Assembly (NCBI GenBank): GCA_012727555.1
Contig: JAAYGT010000115.1
Coordinates: 1-64,000 of the forward strand
DNA from: Alcaligenaceae bacterium
GTDB lineage: Bacteria; Pseudomonadota; Gammaproteobacteria; Burkholderiales; Burkholderiaceae_B
DNA length: 64,000 bases
Direction: 5' to 3'
The position numbers and the translations under genes are program-made. The notes beneath the pieces were generated by a model. The model searched no databases. It was given only the letters and a program-made list of their open reading frames with translations, and was not told the DNA's origin. The number at the start of each line of letters is the position of its first letter. Position 1 is the first letter of the stretch. Shown here piece after piece: positions 21,544 to 31,111 of the stretch.

Positions 21544-21598
21544 GATTGTGCTCCTGTGCGGACCGGCCTGCTGAACAACAGGCCGGCCAGATCGTGAA

Positions 21599-22696
21599 TC
21601 AGCGCTGGTAGCCGGTATTCAGCTGTTTTTCAAGCGACTGGCTGTAGCGCGAAATGGAATAACAGAAAATGAAATAGATGAAAGCGATGAACAGGTAGGC
21701 CTCGGTACTGAAACCACGCCATGACGCATCGGCCAACGCAGTTTTTGCGGCCTGGGTGAGATCGAAAATACCAATGATGACCACCAGCGAGGTATCTTTG
21801 AACAGCGAGATAAAAATACCGACCAGTGGCGGAATGACCACCTTGAGTGCCTGCGGCAGAATGATCATGCGCGTGGTTTGCCAGTAACTGAGCCCCAGCG
21901 ATTCGGCGCCCTCATACTGCCCCTTGGGAATGGCCTGCAGGCCACCCCGCACAGTTTCTGCAATGTAAGCGGCTGCAAACAGAATGATGGCGATTTGCGC
22001 ACGCAGAAGTTTATCGATGGAAAAACCTTCAGGCAAGAACAGCGGCAGCATGACCGACGACATGAACAGCAGGCTGATCAGGGGTACACCGCGGATCAGT
22101 TCGATATAAACCACGCACACGGCCTTGACAGCCGGCATGTCGGAACGCCGCCCCAAGGCCAGCAGCAACCCCAGCGGAAAGGCAAAGGCAATGCCAAACG
22201 TGGACAGAATCAGGGTGATGGGCAAGCCCCCCCAGCGATCGTTTTCAACGTAAGTGAGCCCCAGCACCCCGCCCCACATCAGTACAGCAACCAGCACCAG
22301 AATAAGGGTCCAGAAAACCACCAGAAAAGGGCGCCAGAACCAGCGTATGCAGCTGCACACAATGCCGCCCACCAGCAAAATACAGGCCAGCAAGGGGCGC
22401 CATTGTTCATCGTAGGGATACGTGCCAAACAGGATGAAGCGGTGCTTTTCAACGATGAAGGCCCAGCAGGCGCCACCAGAAGCCCGGCACTCCTGGGCTG
22501 ACGTGGCACTGAAGTTGGCCTTGATGAAAAGCCATTCGATCATGCCGGGAATGGACATGAGCAAAAGCCAGGCCACCAGCACTGTCAGGATGGTGTTGAG
22601 AGGGGAAGAAAAAAGATTGGCGCGCAACCACCCGGCCAACCCCTGCTTTTCGTGCGGGGGGGCCGATGAAGACGCCTGGGATACGGTGACTGTCAT
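21599..22696 (-). CDS. aapM: general L-amino-acid ABC transporter permease AapM
   Basis: A 365-residue inner-membrane permease. The C-terminal half carries the amino-acid permease domain with the EAA-like loop [21 protein letters not shown] that contacts the ATPase, plus several hydrophobic helices; the long N-terminal extension with extra helices is typical of AapM/BztC rather than of HisM. The start at 22696 (MTVTVSQ) lies one base beyond the aapQ stop; a longer version would overlap aapQ. Confidence 0.9.
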   Translation of the reverse strand: MTVTVSQASSSAPPHEKQGLAGWLRANLFSSPLNTILTVLVAWLLLMSIPGMIEWLFIKANFSATSAQECRASGGACWAFIVEKHRFILFGTYPYDEQWRPLLACILLVGGIVCSCIRWFWRPFLVVFWTLILVLVAVLMWGGVLGLTYVENDRWGGLPITLILSTFGIAFAFPLGLLLALGRRSDMPAVKAVCVVYIELIRGVPLISLLFMSSVMLPLFLPEGFSIDKLLRAQIAIILFAAAYIAETVRGGLQAIPKGQYEGAESLGLSYWQTTRMIILPQALKVVIPPLVGIFISLFKDTSLVVIIGIFDLTQAAKTALADASWRGFSTEAYLFIAFIYFIFCYSISRYSQSLEKQLNTGYQR

Positions 22697-22697
22697 T

Positions 22698-23879
22698 TCA
22701 GCGCTCCACCAGCGCAATGCGCTTGTTGTACCAGTTCATGAACACGGAAATGGCCAGGCTGACGGTAAGATACGCCGCCATGATGATGAGGATACCTTCG
22801 ATGGCCTGGCCCGTTTGATTGAGCGTGGTATTAACGACCGAGACCAGATCAGGGTAGCCAATGGCCACAGCCAGCGAACTGTTCTTGGTCAGGTTCAGAT
22901 ACTGACTGGTCATTGGGGGCACGATAACCCGCAGAGCCTGCGGCAGAATGACCAGACGCAGCACCCGCGCCCTGGGCAGGCCGAGAGAATCGGCGGCTTC
23001 CCATTGACCTTTGCTGACGGCCTGAATGCCGGAACGCACTACTTCAGCGACAAAAGCCGAGGTATAAATGACCAGACCGGCAAGCAGTGCCGCAAATTCC
23101 GGACTGACGGTGATACCGCCAACGAAGTTGAAGCCCCGGAGTTCAGGCAGCTCGAGGGCCAGTGACGCACCACTGAACAGCCAGCCGGCAGCAGGCAACA
23201 GCACCAGCAACGCCAGCGCAACCCGTACCATGGGAAAAATCTGGCCGGTGGCTTCCTGGCGTTTGCGCGCCCAATGCGCGACCAGAACGATCAGCACAAC
23301 CGCCAGGCCAAGCCCCCAGAGCATCCAGTCAAGGGCATCGCCCATGACAGCCGGCAACTTCAGACCGCGATTGGACAGAAAAACACCTGTCACGGGATTC
23401 AAGGCCTGCCGGGGCCCTGGCATGACCTCGGTGATGATGGCATACCAGAAAAAAAGTTGCAGCAGCAGGGGAACGTTGCGCATGACTTCAACGTAAACGC
23501 CCGCCACACGGCGCACCAGCCAGTTGCTGGACAAGCGGGCGATGCCCAGCACAGTGCCCAGCAGCGTAGCCAGCACGATACCCAGAACGGCCACACGCAA
23601 TGTATTGAGGATCCCCACCCAGATAGCCCTGCCATAGGTGTCGGCAGGACTGTACGCAATGGGTGATTCACCGATGGCAAAGCCGGCTTCACGATCCAGG
23701 AAACCAAAACCGGTGGAAATGTTCCGGTTGGCCAGGTTGGTGAGCGTGTTGGAAACCAGGTACCAGACGCCCAGACCGACAGCCCCCAGGATGAGCACCT
23801 GGTAAACGATGGACCGGAAACGGGGATCGTTCCAGGAAAACCTGAAACCTGATGAAGATGAAGATGTGTTTTTCGTCAT
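22698..23879 (-). CDS. aapQ: general L-amino-acid ABC transporter permease AapQ
   Basis: A 393-residue permease, the partner of AapM. It has the split arrangement of the family: NTLRVAVLGIVLATLLGTVLG near residue 110, an inserted hydrophobic region, and the EAA loop ADSLGLPRARVLRLVILPQAL before the last helices. The start at 23879 (MTKNTSS) follows the poly-Ser N-terminus seen in relatives; upstream codons in frame lie in the intercistronic stem-loop region. Confidence 0.9.
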   Translation of the reverse strand: MTKNTSSSSSGFRFSWNDPRFRSIVYQVLILGAVGLGVWYLVSNTLTNLANRNISTGFGFLDREAGFAIGESPIAYSPADTYGRAIWVGILNTLRVAVLGIVLATLLGTVLGIARLSSNWLVRRVAGVYVEVMRNVPLLLQLFFWYAIITEVMPGPRQALNPVTGVFLSNRGLKLPAVMGDALDWMLWGLGLAVVLIVLVAHWARKRQEATGQIFPMVRVALALLVLLPAAGWLFSGASLALELPELRGFNFVGGITVSPEFAALLAGLVIYTSAFVAEVVRSGIQAVSKGQWEAADSLGLPRARVLRLVILPQALRVIVPPMTSQYLNLTKNSSLAVAIGYPDLVSVVNTTLNQTGQAIEGILIIMAAYLTVSLAISVFMNWYNKRIALVER

Positions 23880-23944
23880 GTTGGACCACCACAGGCGCTG
23901 ACGCACACCTGAAAAGAAGAGGGCCTGATGGCCCCCCGGATTGA

Positions 23945-23966
23945 GCTGCCGGCGGCAACCGGCAGC
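23945..23966 (-). promoter_or_regulatory. intercistronic stem-loop between aapJ and aapQ
   Basis: GCTGCCGG/CCGGCAGC with a 6-base loop, preceded on the plus-strand map by a second small stem (GGGCC-TGAT-GGCCC, 23921-23934). Such structures after a binding-protein gene often stabilise its mRNA and reduce read-through, so that receptor exceeds permease. That role is inferred. Confidence 0.5.
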
Positions 23967-23988
23967 ACACAACAGAAGGAACGGTGTA

Positions 23989-25008
23989 TCAGCGGACCGG
24001 CCAGCCGTACATGAGACCGCCGTCGCGCCACTGGGCATTCAGGCCACGATCAAGACCCATTGGTGTGCCCTTGCCAAGGTTGCGGGCAAAGGATTCACCG
24101 TAGTTACCCACATGCTTCAGTACGTTGTAACCCCATTTGTTATCGATACCCATGCCCTTGCCCATTTCGCCGGTAACACCCAGGATGCGCTGGATATTCG
24201 GATTAGGGCTTTTGGTCATTTCATCGAGGTTTTTGGAGGTTACGCCGTATTCTTCAGCCTCAAGCATGAGATTGAGTGCCCAGCGCACCACCATGAACCA
24301 TTGGTCATCGCCCTGGCGCACCATGGGGCCCAGCGGCTCTTTCGAGAACTCTTCGGGCAAAATGACGTGATCCTGGGGATTGGGAAGCGTGCTGCGCACA
24401 ACAGCCAGACCGGACTTGTCGGTGGTGTAGGCATCGCAACGGCCTGCCTCGTAGGAACGCATGGCTTCATCGGGGTTGTTGATGACCACCGGCTTGAATT
24501 CGAGCTTGTTGGCACGGAACCAGTCGGCAAGGTTCAGTTCAGTGGTTGTACCCGGCTGCACACAGATGGCAGCACCGCCCAGTTCCTTGGCACTTTTCAC
24601 ACCCAGGTCTTTTTTGACCATGATGCCCTGGCTGTCGTAGTAGTTGATGCCGGCGCTCATGAGACCCAGGGTGGTGTCACGGGTAAGGGTTGCTGTGGTA
24701 TTGCGCGTAAGGACATCGATTTCGCCCGACTGCAAGGCGGTGAAACGCTGCTGGGTAGTCAGTGGTGTTGCCTTGAATTTGGCAGGATCACCAAATACCA
24801 TGGTGGCAATGGCCTTGCACAGGTCGACATCGATGCCTGTCCATTCGCCTTTGCTGTTGGCAATTGAAAACCCCGGCAGGGCGGTACTGAAGCCACACTG
24901 GACAAAACCTTTCTTCTTGACGGCTTCGAGCGTGGGGCTGGCCTGACTGACAGAGGCCCCCATGAAAAAGAGTGAGGCCCCCAGGACTGCTGCTTTCAAT
25001 AGTTTCAT
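23989..25008 (-). CDS. aapJ: general L-amino-acid ABC transporter substrate-binding protein AapJ
   Basis: A 339-residue periplasmic receptor with a cleavable signal peptide (MKLLKAAVLGASLFFMGASVSQA). The mature part shows the type-3 solute-binding fold: VQCGFSTALPGFS, GIDVDLCKAIA, RFTALQSGEIDVLTRNTT and CVQPGTTTELNL, typical of AapJ/BztA receptors for a broad range of L-amino acids. The start at 25008 is preferred because residues upstream of MKLLK lie in the promoter region. A dyad at 25055-25073 lies just upstream. Confidence 0.93.
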   Translation of the reverse strand: MKLLKAAVLGASLFFMGASVSQASPTLEAVKKKGFVQCGFSTALPGFSIANSKGEWTGIDVDLCKAIATMVFGDPAKFKATPLTTQQRFTALQSGEIDVLTRNTTATLTRDTTLGLMSAGINYYDSQGIMVKKDLGVKSAKELGGAAICVQPGTTTELNLADWFRANKLEFKPVVINNPDEAMRSYEAGRCDAYTTDKSGLAVVRSTLPNPQDHVILPEEFSKEPLGPMVRQGDDQWFMVVRWALNLMLEAEEYGVTSKNLDEMTKSPNPNIQRILGVTGEMGKGMGIDNKWGYNVLKHVGNYGESFARNLGKGTPMGLDRGLNAQWRDGGLMYGWPVR

Positions 25009-25054
25009 ACCACGTCCTTTATGAAATCGAGTTTTTGTGAACCGAGTGGGCTTA

Positions 25055-25073
25055 CAATCTGTTGTGCAGATTG
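25055..25073. promoter_or_regulatory. dyad between divergent aapJ and ftsE
   Basis: CAATCTG-TTGTG-CAGATTG is a perfect 7-bp inverted repeat, 47 bases upstream of the aapJ start and 81 bases upstream of ftsE. It is a candidate operator for the aap operon; the regulator is unknown. Confidence 0.4.
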
Positions 25074-25153
25074 GCTTCCCGATTTCGCATCGTAGCCTTG
25101 CACCTGCTTTTGCAACATGAGGGATATCCCTTGAGAACCGGCCTTTTCCTGGC

Positions 25154-25825
25154 ATGATCGAATTTCAGCACGTCTTCAAATCGTATGGTCGGGGCAAGAA
25201 CATTCTGGCCGACATCAACTTCCGCATCGATGCGGGCGAATTCATTTTCGTTTCTGGTCCGTCAGGGGCCGGCAAATCCACGTTGCTCAAACTGATCGGC
25301 GGCCTGGAACCACCCAGTCGCGGTTCGGTTCATGTCAACGGTCACCGCATCGACAAAATGCCGGCCCGTGCGCAGCCTTATCTTCGACGCGCCATCGGGG
25401 TCATTTTGCAAAATACCCATTTGCTCTACGACCGCAATGCCATGGAAAACGTTCTACTGCCACTGGCCGTTGTGGGGCTTGACCCGCGCGCGGCGCAAAC
25501 CCGTGCCCGCGCTGCCATGGACAAAGTCGGGTTGGCCAGCAAATACGACCTGAACCCCATTGAAATGTCCGGCGGCGAACAACAGCGGCTGGCCATTGCC
25601 CGTGCCATTGTGAATCGCCCCACACTGCTCATCGCCGACGAACCCACCGCCAACCTTGATCACGAAAGCGCACAGCGCATCATGGACGTCTTTCGCGACT
25701 TCAACCGGGTCGGGGTCACCACACTCATTGCATCTCACGACCGCTCGCTCATGGCAACCTACGCCACACGCACCCTGCTCATCGACAACGGCCGCTTCCT
25801 CGACTTGCCCGGAGTACCCGCATGA
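25154..25825 (+). CDS. ftsE: cell-division ATP-binding protein FtsE
   Basis: A 223-residue ABC ATPase that with FtsX controls peptidoglycan amidase activity at the septum. Walker A GPSGAGKST, signature MSGGEQQRLAIARAIV and Walker B LLIADEPTANLD are intact, and the Q-loop reads GVILQNTHLL. It overlaps ftsX by four bases. Confidence 0.96.
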   Translation: MIEFQHVFKSYGRGKNILADINFRIDAGEFIFVSGPSGAGKSTLLKLIGGLEPPSRGSVHVNGHRIDKMPARAQPYLRRAIGVILQNTHLLYDRNAMENVLLPLAVVGLDPRAAQTRARAAMDKVGLASKYDLNPIEMSGGEQQRLAIARAIVNRPTLLIADEPTANLDHESAQRIMDVFRDFNRVGVTTLIASHDRSLMATYATRTLLIDNGRFLDLPGVPA

Positions 25826-26727
25826 AACGCTGGTTGCATCACCACCGTTATGCTTTGCTGGTTGCTTTGCGCCGCTTGCTGGCACAGCCCTTTTCCACAC
25901 TGGCCAACGTGCTGGTCATCAGTCTGAGCCTGGTGGTTCCCATTCTGGCTGCAGCCGTCCTGGTTTCCGCCCAACCCATCGTACGCGAAATCCCGGTTTC
26001 TCCCGAACTCACCCTGTTTCTTCACACGCGCGTTGAAACCGCCCAGGCTCAGACACTGGCTGAAAAGATACGCGCCGACAGCACTGACATCGTTTCCGTT
26101 CGTGTTGTTTCGCGCCACGATGCCCTGCAAAAACTTCAAGACAACCCTGCCTGGAACGAGGCCCTTGCGGCCCTGCCCGATAACCCCCTGCCCGATGCCC
26201 TGATCGTCACGCTGGGGCAGTCCGAACAGCTGGCCAGTCTGGCGTCGGCACTGGCCGACCGCTGGAAACAATTGCCCGAGGTCGAAAGCATCCAGCTCGA
26301 CAGCGACTGGGTACGCCGACTTGAAGCCATTTTGAGGTTCATTCGTGCCGGGCTGGGTCTGCTGGCGACCGCCGTGGCAGTGGTGGTACTGGCCACCATT
26401 TTCAATACCGTACGCATGCAGGCACTGACACAGCGTGAAGAAATCGCCGTGGCACGCCTGGTCGGGGCCACCGAAGCATTTGTACGGCGCCCGTTCCTGT
26501 ACCTTGGCGCGGTCACCGGAGCCCTTTCATGCGCAGTGGCCATCAGTATGGCGGCGCTGGCGCTGTACCCGCTGAATGGCGCATTGGCACGACTGGGCCA
26601 AAGCTATGGCACACACATCCAGATCCAACTGCCCGATGCTCTCAGTCTGGTACTCACAACCGTTGTTGTCGCCATTCTGGCGGCCCTTTCGGCACGCTGG
26701 TCGGTTACCCGCAATACCCGTTTCTGA
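25822..26727 (+). CDS. ftsX: cell-division permease-like protein FtsX
   Basis: A 301-residue four-helix membrane protein. An N-terminal helix (about residues 20-48) precedes a periplasmic domain (50-165); three C-terminal helices follow, with the FtsX core FIRAGLGLLATAVAVVVLATIFNTVRMQ and EIAVARLVGAT. It is the membrane partner of FtsE and passes the ATPase signal to periplasmic wall hydrolase activators. mutY begins two bases beyond its stop. Confidence 0.94.
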   Translation: MKRWLHHHRYALLVALRRLLAQPFSTLANVLVISLSLVVPILAAAVLVSAQPIVREIPVSPELTLFLHTRVETAQAQTLAEKIRADSTDIVSVRVVSRHDALQKLQDNPAWNEALAALPDNPLPDALIVTLGQSEQLASLASALADRWKQLPEVESIQLDSDWVRRLEAILRFIRAGLGLLATAVAVVVLATIFNTVRMQALTQREEIAVARLVGATEAFVRRPFLYLGAVTGALSCAVAISMAALALYPLNGALARLGQSYGTHIQIQLPDALSLVLTTVVVAILAALSARWSVTRNTRF

Positions 26728-26729
26728 TC

Positions 26730-27809
26730 ATGCTCAACACCACCCCCGACATTCCTGCTTTTGCCACCGCCATCACACACTGGCAACAGGCCCAGGGCCG
26801 GCATCATTTACCCTGGCAAGGCACGAACGACGCCTACCGTATCTGGTTGTCGGAAATCATGCTGCAACAAACCCAGGTTGACACCGTGATCGGGTATTAC
26901 ACCCGCTTCCTGGAACGCTTTCCAAACCTGCAATCACTGGCACAGGCATCGCTCGACGACGTCATGCCTTTCTGGGCCGGTCTGGGCTATTACACCCGGG
27001 CGCGGAACCTGCACCGCTGTGCCGTGCAGGTCATGGAACACTGGAACGGACAATTCCCCGACCAGGCAGAGCAGATCGCCACGCTGCCCGGCATTGGCCG
27101 CTCCACGGCAGCAGCCATTGCGGCATTCGCCCATGGCCGTCGCAGCCCCATTCTCGATGGCAATGTAAAACGGGTGTTCTGCCGATATTTTGGCATCCAT
27201 GGCAACACACAGTTGTCTGCCATCGATAAAAAACTGTGGGCCCTGGCCGAACAGATCGTTGAACAGGCGCCAGATACGCTGAACATGGCCGCGTACACCC
27301 AAGGGCTCATGGACCTCGGCGCAACCCGCTGCACACGGTCCAGGCCTCAGTGTGCGGCCTGTCCTTTGCAAAACCGTTGCCACGCACACGCCACGAACAC
27401 ACAAAGCGAATTGCCCACGCCACGGCAACGCAAAACACTGCCCGAGCGTGACTGCGCACTGCTGGTGATCCACCTGTCATCGGGCATACTGCTTGAAAAG
27501 CAGCCTTCACCCGGCATTTGGGGCGGGCTCTGGAGCCTGCCGCGATTCGATACGGCTGACGCCTTGAAAACAGCCTGTCTGAACCTGGGCTATCACCGCG
27601 AACCGGTCAGGCTGGCCGGCTTGCAGCATGTGTTTTCACATTTTCGTCTGAATATCGACCCATGGTATCTGCACCTGCCAGACACCCTGCCCCTGCAAGA
27701 GACACAACCACACCAATGCTGGATGCCGACCGCCAGGCTGGAAACAACAGCGCTGCCGACGCCCATACGCAAGATTCTCGGGGTTGTGCAAGCAGGCACC
27801 CTGGTATAG
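26730..27809 (+). CDS. mutY: A/G-specific adenine glycosylase (MutY)
   Basis: A 359-residue base-excision enzyme that removes A mispaired with 8-oxoG. The catalytic Glu is in SEIMLQQTQVDTVIGYY, the helix-hairpin-helix is LPGIGRSTAAAI with the catalytic Asp shortly after in ILDGNVKRV, and the 4Fe-4S cluster ligands are C-X6-C-X2-C-X5-C (CTRSRPQCAACPLQNRC). A C-terminal NUDIX-like recognition domain follows. The start at 26730 (MLNTTPD) follows the ftsX stop directly. Confidence 0.96.
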   Translation: MLNTTPDIPAFATAITHWQQAQGRHHLPWQGTNDAYRIWLSEIMLQQTQVDTVIGYYTRFLERFPNLQSLAQASLDDVMPFWAGLGYYTRARNLHRCAVQVMEHWNGQFPDQAEQIATLPGIGRSTAAAIAAFAHGRRSPILDGNVKRVFCRYFGIHGNTQLSAIDKKLWALAEQIVEQAPDTLNMAAYTQGLMDLGATRCTRSRPQCAACPLQNRCHAHATNTQSELPTPRQRKTLPERDCALLVIHLSSGILLEKQPSPGIWGGLWSLPRFDTADALKTACLNLGYHREPVRLAGLQHVFSHFRLNIDPWYLHLPDTLPLQETQPHQCWMPTARLETTALPTPIRKILGVVQAGTLV

Positions 27810-27885
27810 CGCCTATATTGGGCCCGGAAAGCGTTGTCGACACACTGCGCACGACACAGATAATGCAGACGCAACAGCCACGGAA

Positions 27886-29022
27886 TCACCGGCGGGCGGG
27901 GCGGTAATTGCTGATACTCATCATAATGCCGCACGCAATACCCAGCGTCAGCAAAGCTGTCCCGCCATAGCTCAGGAACGGCAAAGGCACGCCCACCACC
28001 GGCAAAATGCCCGTGACCATGCCAATATTCACGAACACATACACGAAGAACATCATGGACATGGCGCCCGCCATCAGGCGGCCAAACTGCGTGGCCGCCC
28101 CGACGGCAATGGCAAGACCGCGCGCAACCAGCAGTGCATACAGCACCAGCAGCATGATGCCGCCGTACAAGCCGAACTCTTCGGCGAAAACCGCAAAAAT
28201 GAAGTCGGTGGTACGTTCCGGAATGAAATCAAGATGGGTTTGGGTGCCCAGCATGTAACCCTTGCCATAAACCCCGCCGGATCCGACCGCGATCATGGAC
28301 TGAATGGTGTGAAACCCTTTACCCAGCGGGTCGGAGCTTGGATCAAGCAACGTACACACCCGGTATTTCTGGTAGTCGTGCAACACCACCCAGTCAACCC
28401 CCGGCTGGCAGATATCTTTCTCGTAGTACACCAATGTACCCATGCCCGTCACGGCAATGACGGCCACCGGAATGAGCAACGCAAATGACAGACCGCCGAA
28501 GTAAATAACACAAAATCCGGCACCAAAAACCAGCAAGGCGGTGCCCAGATCAGGTTGCAGCACAATCAGGCCAAAGGGTATGGCCAGCAACACCCCTGCC
28601 ACCAGAAAATCAAGTACGCGTATTCCCCCCTGATGCCGGTGGAAATACCAGGCCAGCATCATGGGGACAGCGATCTTGAGCATTTCCGAGGGCTGGATAC
28701 GTGCCACCCCCAGATCAAGCCAGCGTGTGGCGCCTTTGCTGGTCTCCCCGAAAAACTCGACCCCCAGCAACAAAACCACACCAATGACATAAAAATAGGG
28801 GGCCAGCCGCATCAGGACAGGCGGCGGCACCATGGCCACGGCCCACATCACGAAAAATGCCACCACGAAGTGCTGGAACTGCGCGGCAAAACGGCCATCG
28901 GTATCACCGACTGCCGAATGCATGACCGTCAGGCCAAGCAGTGCCATCAAGAGCAACAAGACCAGCAAGGGCCAATCGAAGGCACGCAGGGCACGCGTGA
29001 CCCAGTACGCCAGGCGCTTCAC
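27886..29022 (-). CDS. rodA: rod-shape SEDS glycosyltransferase RodA
   Basis: A 378-residue polytopic membrane protein of the SEDS family, the peptidoglycan polymerase of the elongasome that works with PBP2. Many hydrophobic helices are present, and family stretches include ATRWLDLGVARIQPSEMLKIAVPMML, LQPDLGTALLVFGAG, AVGSGGVYGKGYMLG and the C-terminal VGVPLPFLSYGGTALL. It overlaps the mrdA stop by four bases, as the last gene of the mreBCD-mrdA-rodA operon, and converges on mutY. Confidence 0.95.
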   Translation of the reverse strand: MKRLAYWVTRALRAFDWPLLVLLLLMALLGLTVMHSAVGDTDGRFAAQFQHFVVAFFVMWAVAMVPPPVLMRLAPYFYVIGVVLLLGVEFFGETSKGATRWLDLGVARIQPSEMLKIAVPMMLAWYFHRHQGGIRVLDFLVAGVLLAIPFGLIVLQPDLGTALLVFGAGFCVIYFGGLSFALLIPVAVIAVTGMGTLVYYEKDICQPGVDWVVLHDYQKYRVCTLLDPSSDPLGKGFHTIQSMIAVGSGGVYGKGYMLGTQTHLDFIPERTTDFIFAVFAEEFGLYGGIMLLVLYALLVARGLAIAVGAATQFGRLMAGAMSMMFFVYVFVNIGMVTGILPVVGVPLPFLSYGGTALLTLGIACGIMMSISNYRPARR

Positions 29023-31091
29023 GGCGTGCTCCTGAGTTGCAATTGACGATCAAAGTAACGGGTAACACGGCCCACGGCAGCCTCGACAGGCTCATCATCG
29101 GGTGAAGGCTCTGGCAAGTCTTCGGGCCGCACGATGGCGTCAAGGGATTCACCCAGTGCCTCATCGATGACCTCTGGGTCTTCGGAGGCTTGAGGCAGAC
29201 TGTGACGCATGAGATTATGCTGCGCAGCCGAGGCTCTCGCCATGCGCTCTGGCGAGAGCCAGTAATCGAACACTTGACGGGCAATCGGTGCCGCCACGGT
29301 CCCCCCCCAGCCACCGTTCTCGACAATCAGTGCCAGGGCGATCTGGGGGTCATCGACCGGCGCGTAGGCCATGAACAGGGAATGGTCGCGCAAACGTTCA
29401 TCAACCGCATTTGCATTGTATTTTGCACCGCGCAGGCTGAATACCTGGGCAGTGCCTGTCTTGCCGGCCGCCTGATAGTGTGCGCCGGCAAAAGCGCGTC
29501 GGGCGGTACCCTTGCGCAGCACATCGACCATGGCATTCTTGATCACCTGAAGATTCTCACGTTTCAGGGGAATAGTGTAGAGCGGATCCGCAACCGTGCG
29601 CACCATGGAGCCCGTTTGAGGATCTTCGATCATATTGACCAGATGCGGCTTCATGTAGGCGCCTCCGTTGGCAAGCACGGCCGTTGCCTGCGCCAGTTGC
29701 AGCAACGTGAACGAGTTATAGCCCTGCCCCACGGCCACAGAGACGGTTTCACCGGTGTACCAGCGCTGCTGTTCGGGTGATCGGTAAGCGCGGCGCTTCC
29801 AGTCGGTGGAAGGCAACACGCCACGGCGCTCGCCATCAAGATCAATGCCGGTAATTTGTCCGAAACCGAACTGTTTGCTGAAATCGTGCAAGGGATCCAC
29901 ACCGAGCTCCGGGCCCAGCGAAAAGAAGTAGGTATCCGATGACACCACAATGGCACGGTGCATGTCGGTGGGCCCATAAACAGCGCTGCCCGCATTGCGG
30001 AATCGCTGCCCGCCAAGCTCGAAGTAGCCAGGATCACCAATTTTCTGGGTGGCTGTTCGCTTGCCGAGCTCAAGCGCCGCCAATGCCACGAATGGTTTGT
30101 AGGTCGACCCGATCGGATAAGTGCCGTACAAAGGCCTGTTGATCAGGGGATGATCCGGCGAATCATTGAGCTTGCGCCAGTTTTCGACATCGATGCCATC
30201 GATGAACAGATTGGGGTCAAATGACGGCGCAGACACAAACGCCAGAACGTCGCCAGTTTTAGGCTCAATGGCCACCAGGGCACCACGGCGCCCGGCAAAC
30301 TGGCGTTCTGCCTCTTTCTGCAACTCGATATCGATGGAAAGCACCAGATCGGAACCGGGTACGGGATCGATACGACTGAGTGTACGCACCGGGCGCCCGG
30401 TGGCCGTGACTTCGACCTCTTCGAGGCCGGTTCGACCATGCAAGGCATCTTCCCAGGTTTTTTCGATTCCCTTTTTACCAATGATGGTGCTGCCACGGTA
30501 ATTGCCCAGCCGCCCTTCTTTTTCAAGCTGGGTCATGTCGGCTTCGGAAATGCGCCCGACGTAACCGATGACATGCGCAGCGGCCTCGCCCTGGGGGTAT
30601 TCACGCACCCAGCGCGCACTGAGCTCCACGCCCGGAAACTTGTAGGCATGGGCTGCAAACCAGGAGGCCTCGACTTCGTTCAGATTGTTACGCAGCAAAA
30701 CCGAGGCATAACGCCCGGTTTGCGCCGTGTTCTGCATGAAACGGCGGCGATCGGTGGCCCCGATATAAACAAAGCCCCCCAGTTCATCGAGCATGGCATT
30801 CATATCACCCTGAACTTTGGCCGGCGTTACGGTAAGTGTGTAATCACGGTAATTACGGGCCAGCACGACGCCATTGCGGTCAACGATCTCGCCCCGACGG
30901 GGCGGAATGGGCACAACGGCGATTCGATTCTGGTCGGCACGGGCAGCCAGGCCCTCGTAGCGCTCGACCTGCAGGTACCAAAGACGCGCTCCAAGCAGAC
31001 ACAGGCCGATCAGTGCAAAAACACCGGCCACAAGCGCACGCAGCAGCATGCGACGCCTTTGCTGGAGCGAGGTTTTCTTGAATTCAAACAT
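29019..31091 (-). CDS. mrdA: penicillin-binding protein 2 (MrdA)
   Basis: A 690-residue class B PBP, the transpeptidase of lateral wall growth. One N-terminal helix (about residues 15-37), a pedestal domain with PPRRGEIVDRNGVVLARN, then the transpeptidase with the active-site STYK (GSTYKPFVALAALE), SSD and KTGT (AAGKTGTAQVF). The C-terminal tail is acidic (PEDLPEPSPDDEPVE). The start at 31091 (MFEFKKTSL) is taken rather than one five residues upstream. RodA is its obligate partner. Confidence 0.95.
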   Translation of the reverse strand: MFEFKKTSLQQRRRMLLRALVAGVFALIGLCLLGARLWYLQVERYEGLAARADQNRIAVVPIPPRRGEIVDRNGVVLARNYRDYTLTVTPAKVQGDMNAMLDELGGFVYIGATDRRRFMQNTAQTGRYASVLLRNNLNEVEASWFAAHAYKFPGVELSARWVREYPQGEAAAHVIGYVGRISEADMTQLEKEGRLGNYRGSTIIGKKGIEKTWEDALHGRTGLEEVEVTATGRPVRTLSRIDPVPGSDLVLSIDIELQKEAERQFAGRRGALVAIEPKTGDVLAFVSAPSFDPNLFIDGIDVENWRKLNDSPDHPLINRPLYGTYPIGSTYKPFVALAALELGKRTATQKIGDPGYFELGGQRFRNAGSAVYGPTDMHRAIVVSSDTYFFSLGPELGVDPLHDFSKQFGFGQITGIDLDGERRGVLPSTDWKRRAYRSPEQQRWYTGETVSVAVGQGYNSFTLLQLAQATAVLANGGAYMKPHLVNMIEDPQTGSMVRTVADPLYTIPLKRENLQVIKNAMVDVLRKGTARRAFAGAHYQAAGKTGTAQVFSLRGAKYNANAVDERLRDHSLFMAYAPVDDPQIALALIVENGGWGGTVAAPIARQVFDYWLSPERMARASAAQHNLMRHSLPQASEDPEVIDEALGESLDAIVRPEDLPEPSPDDEPVEAAVGRVTRYFDRQLQLRSTP

Positions 31092-31111
31092 GGCAGGTCG
31101 ATACACCCGGC

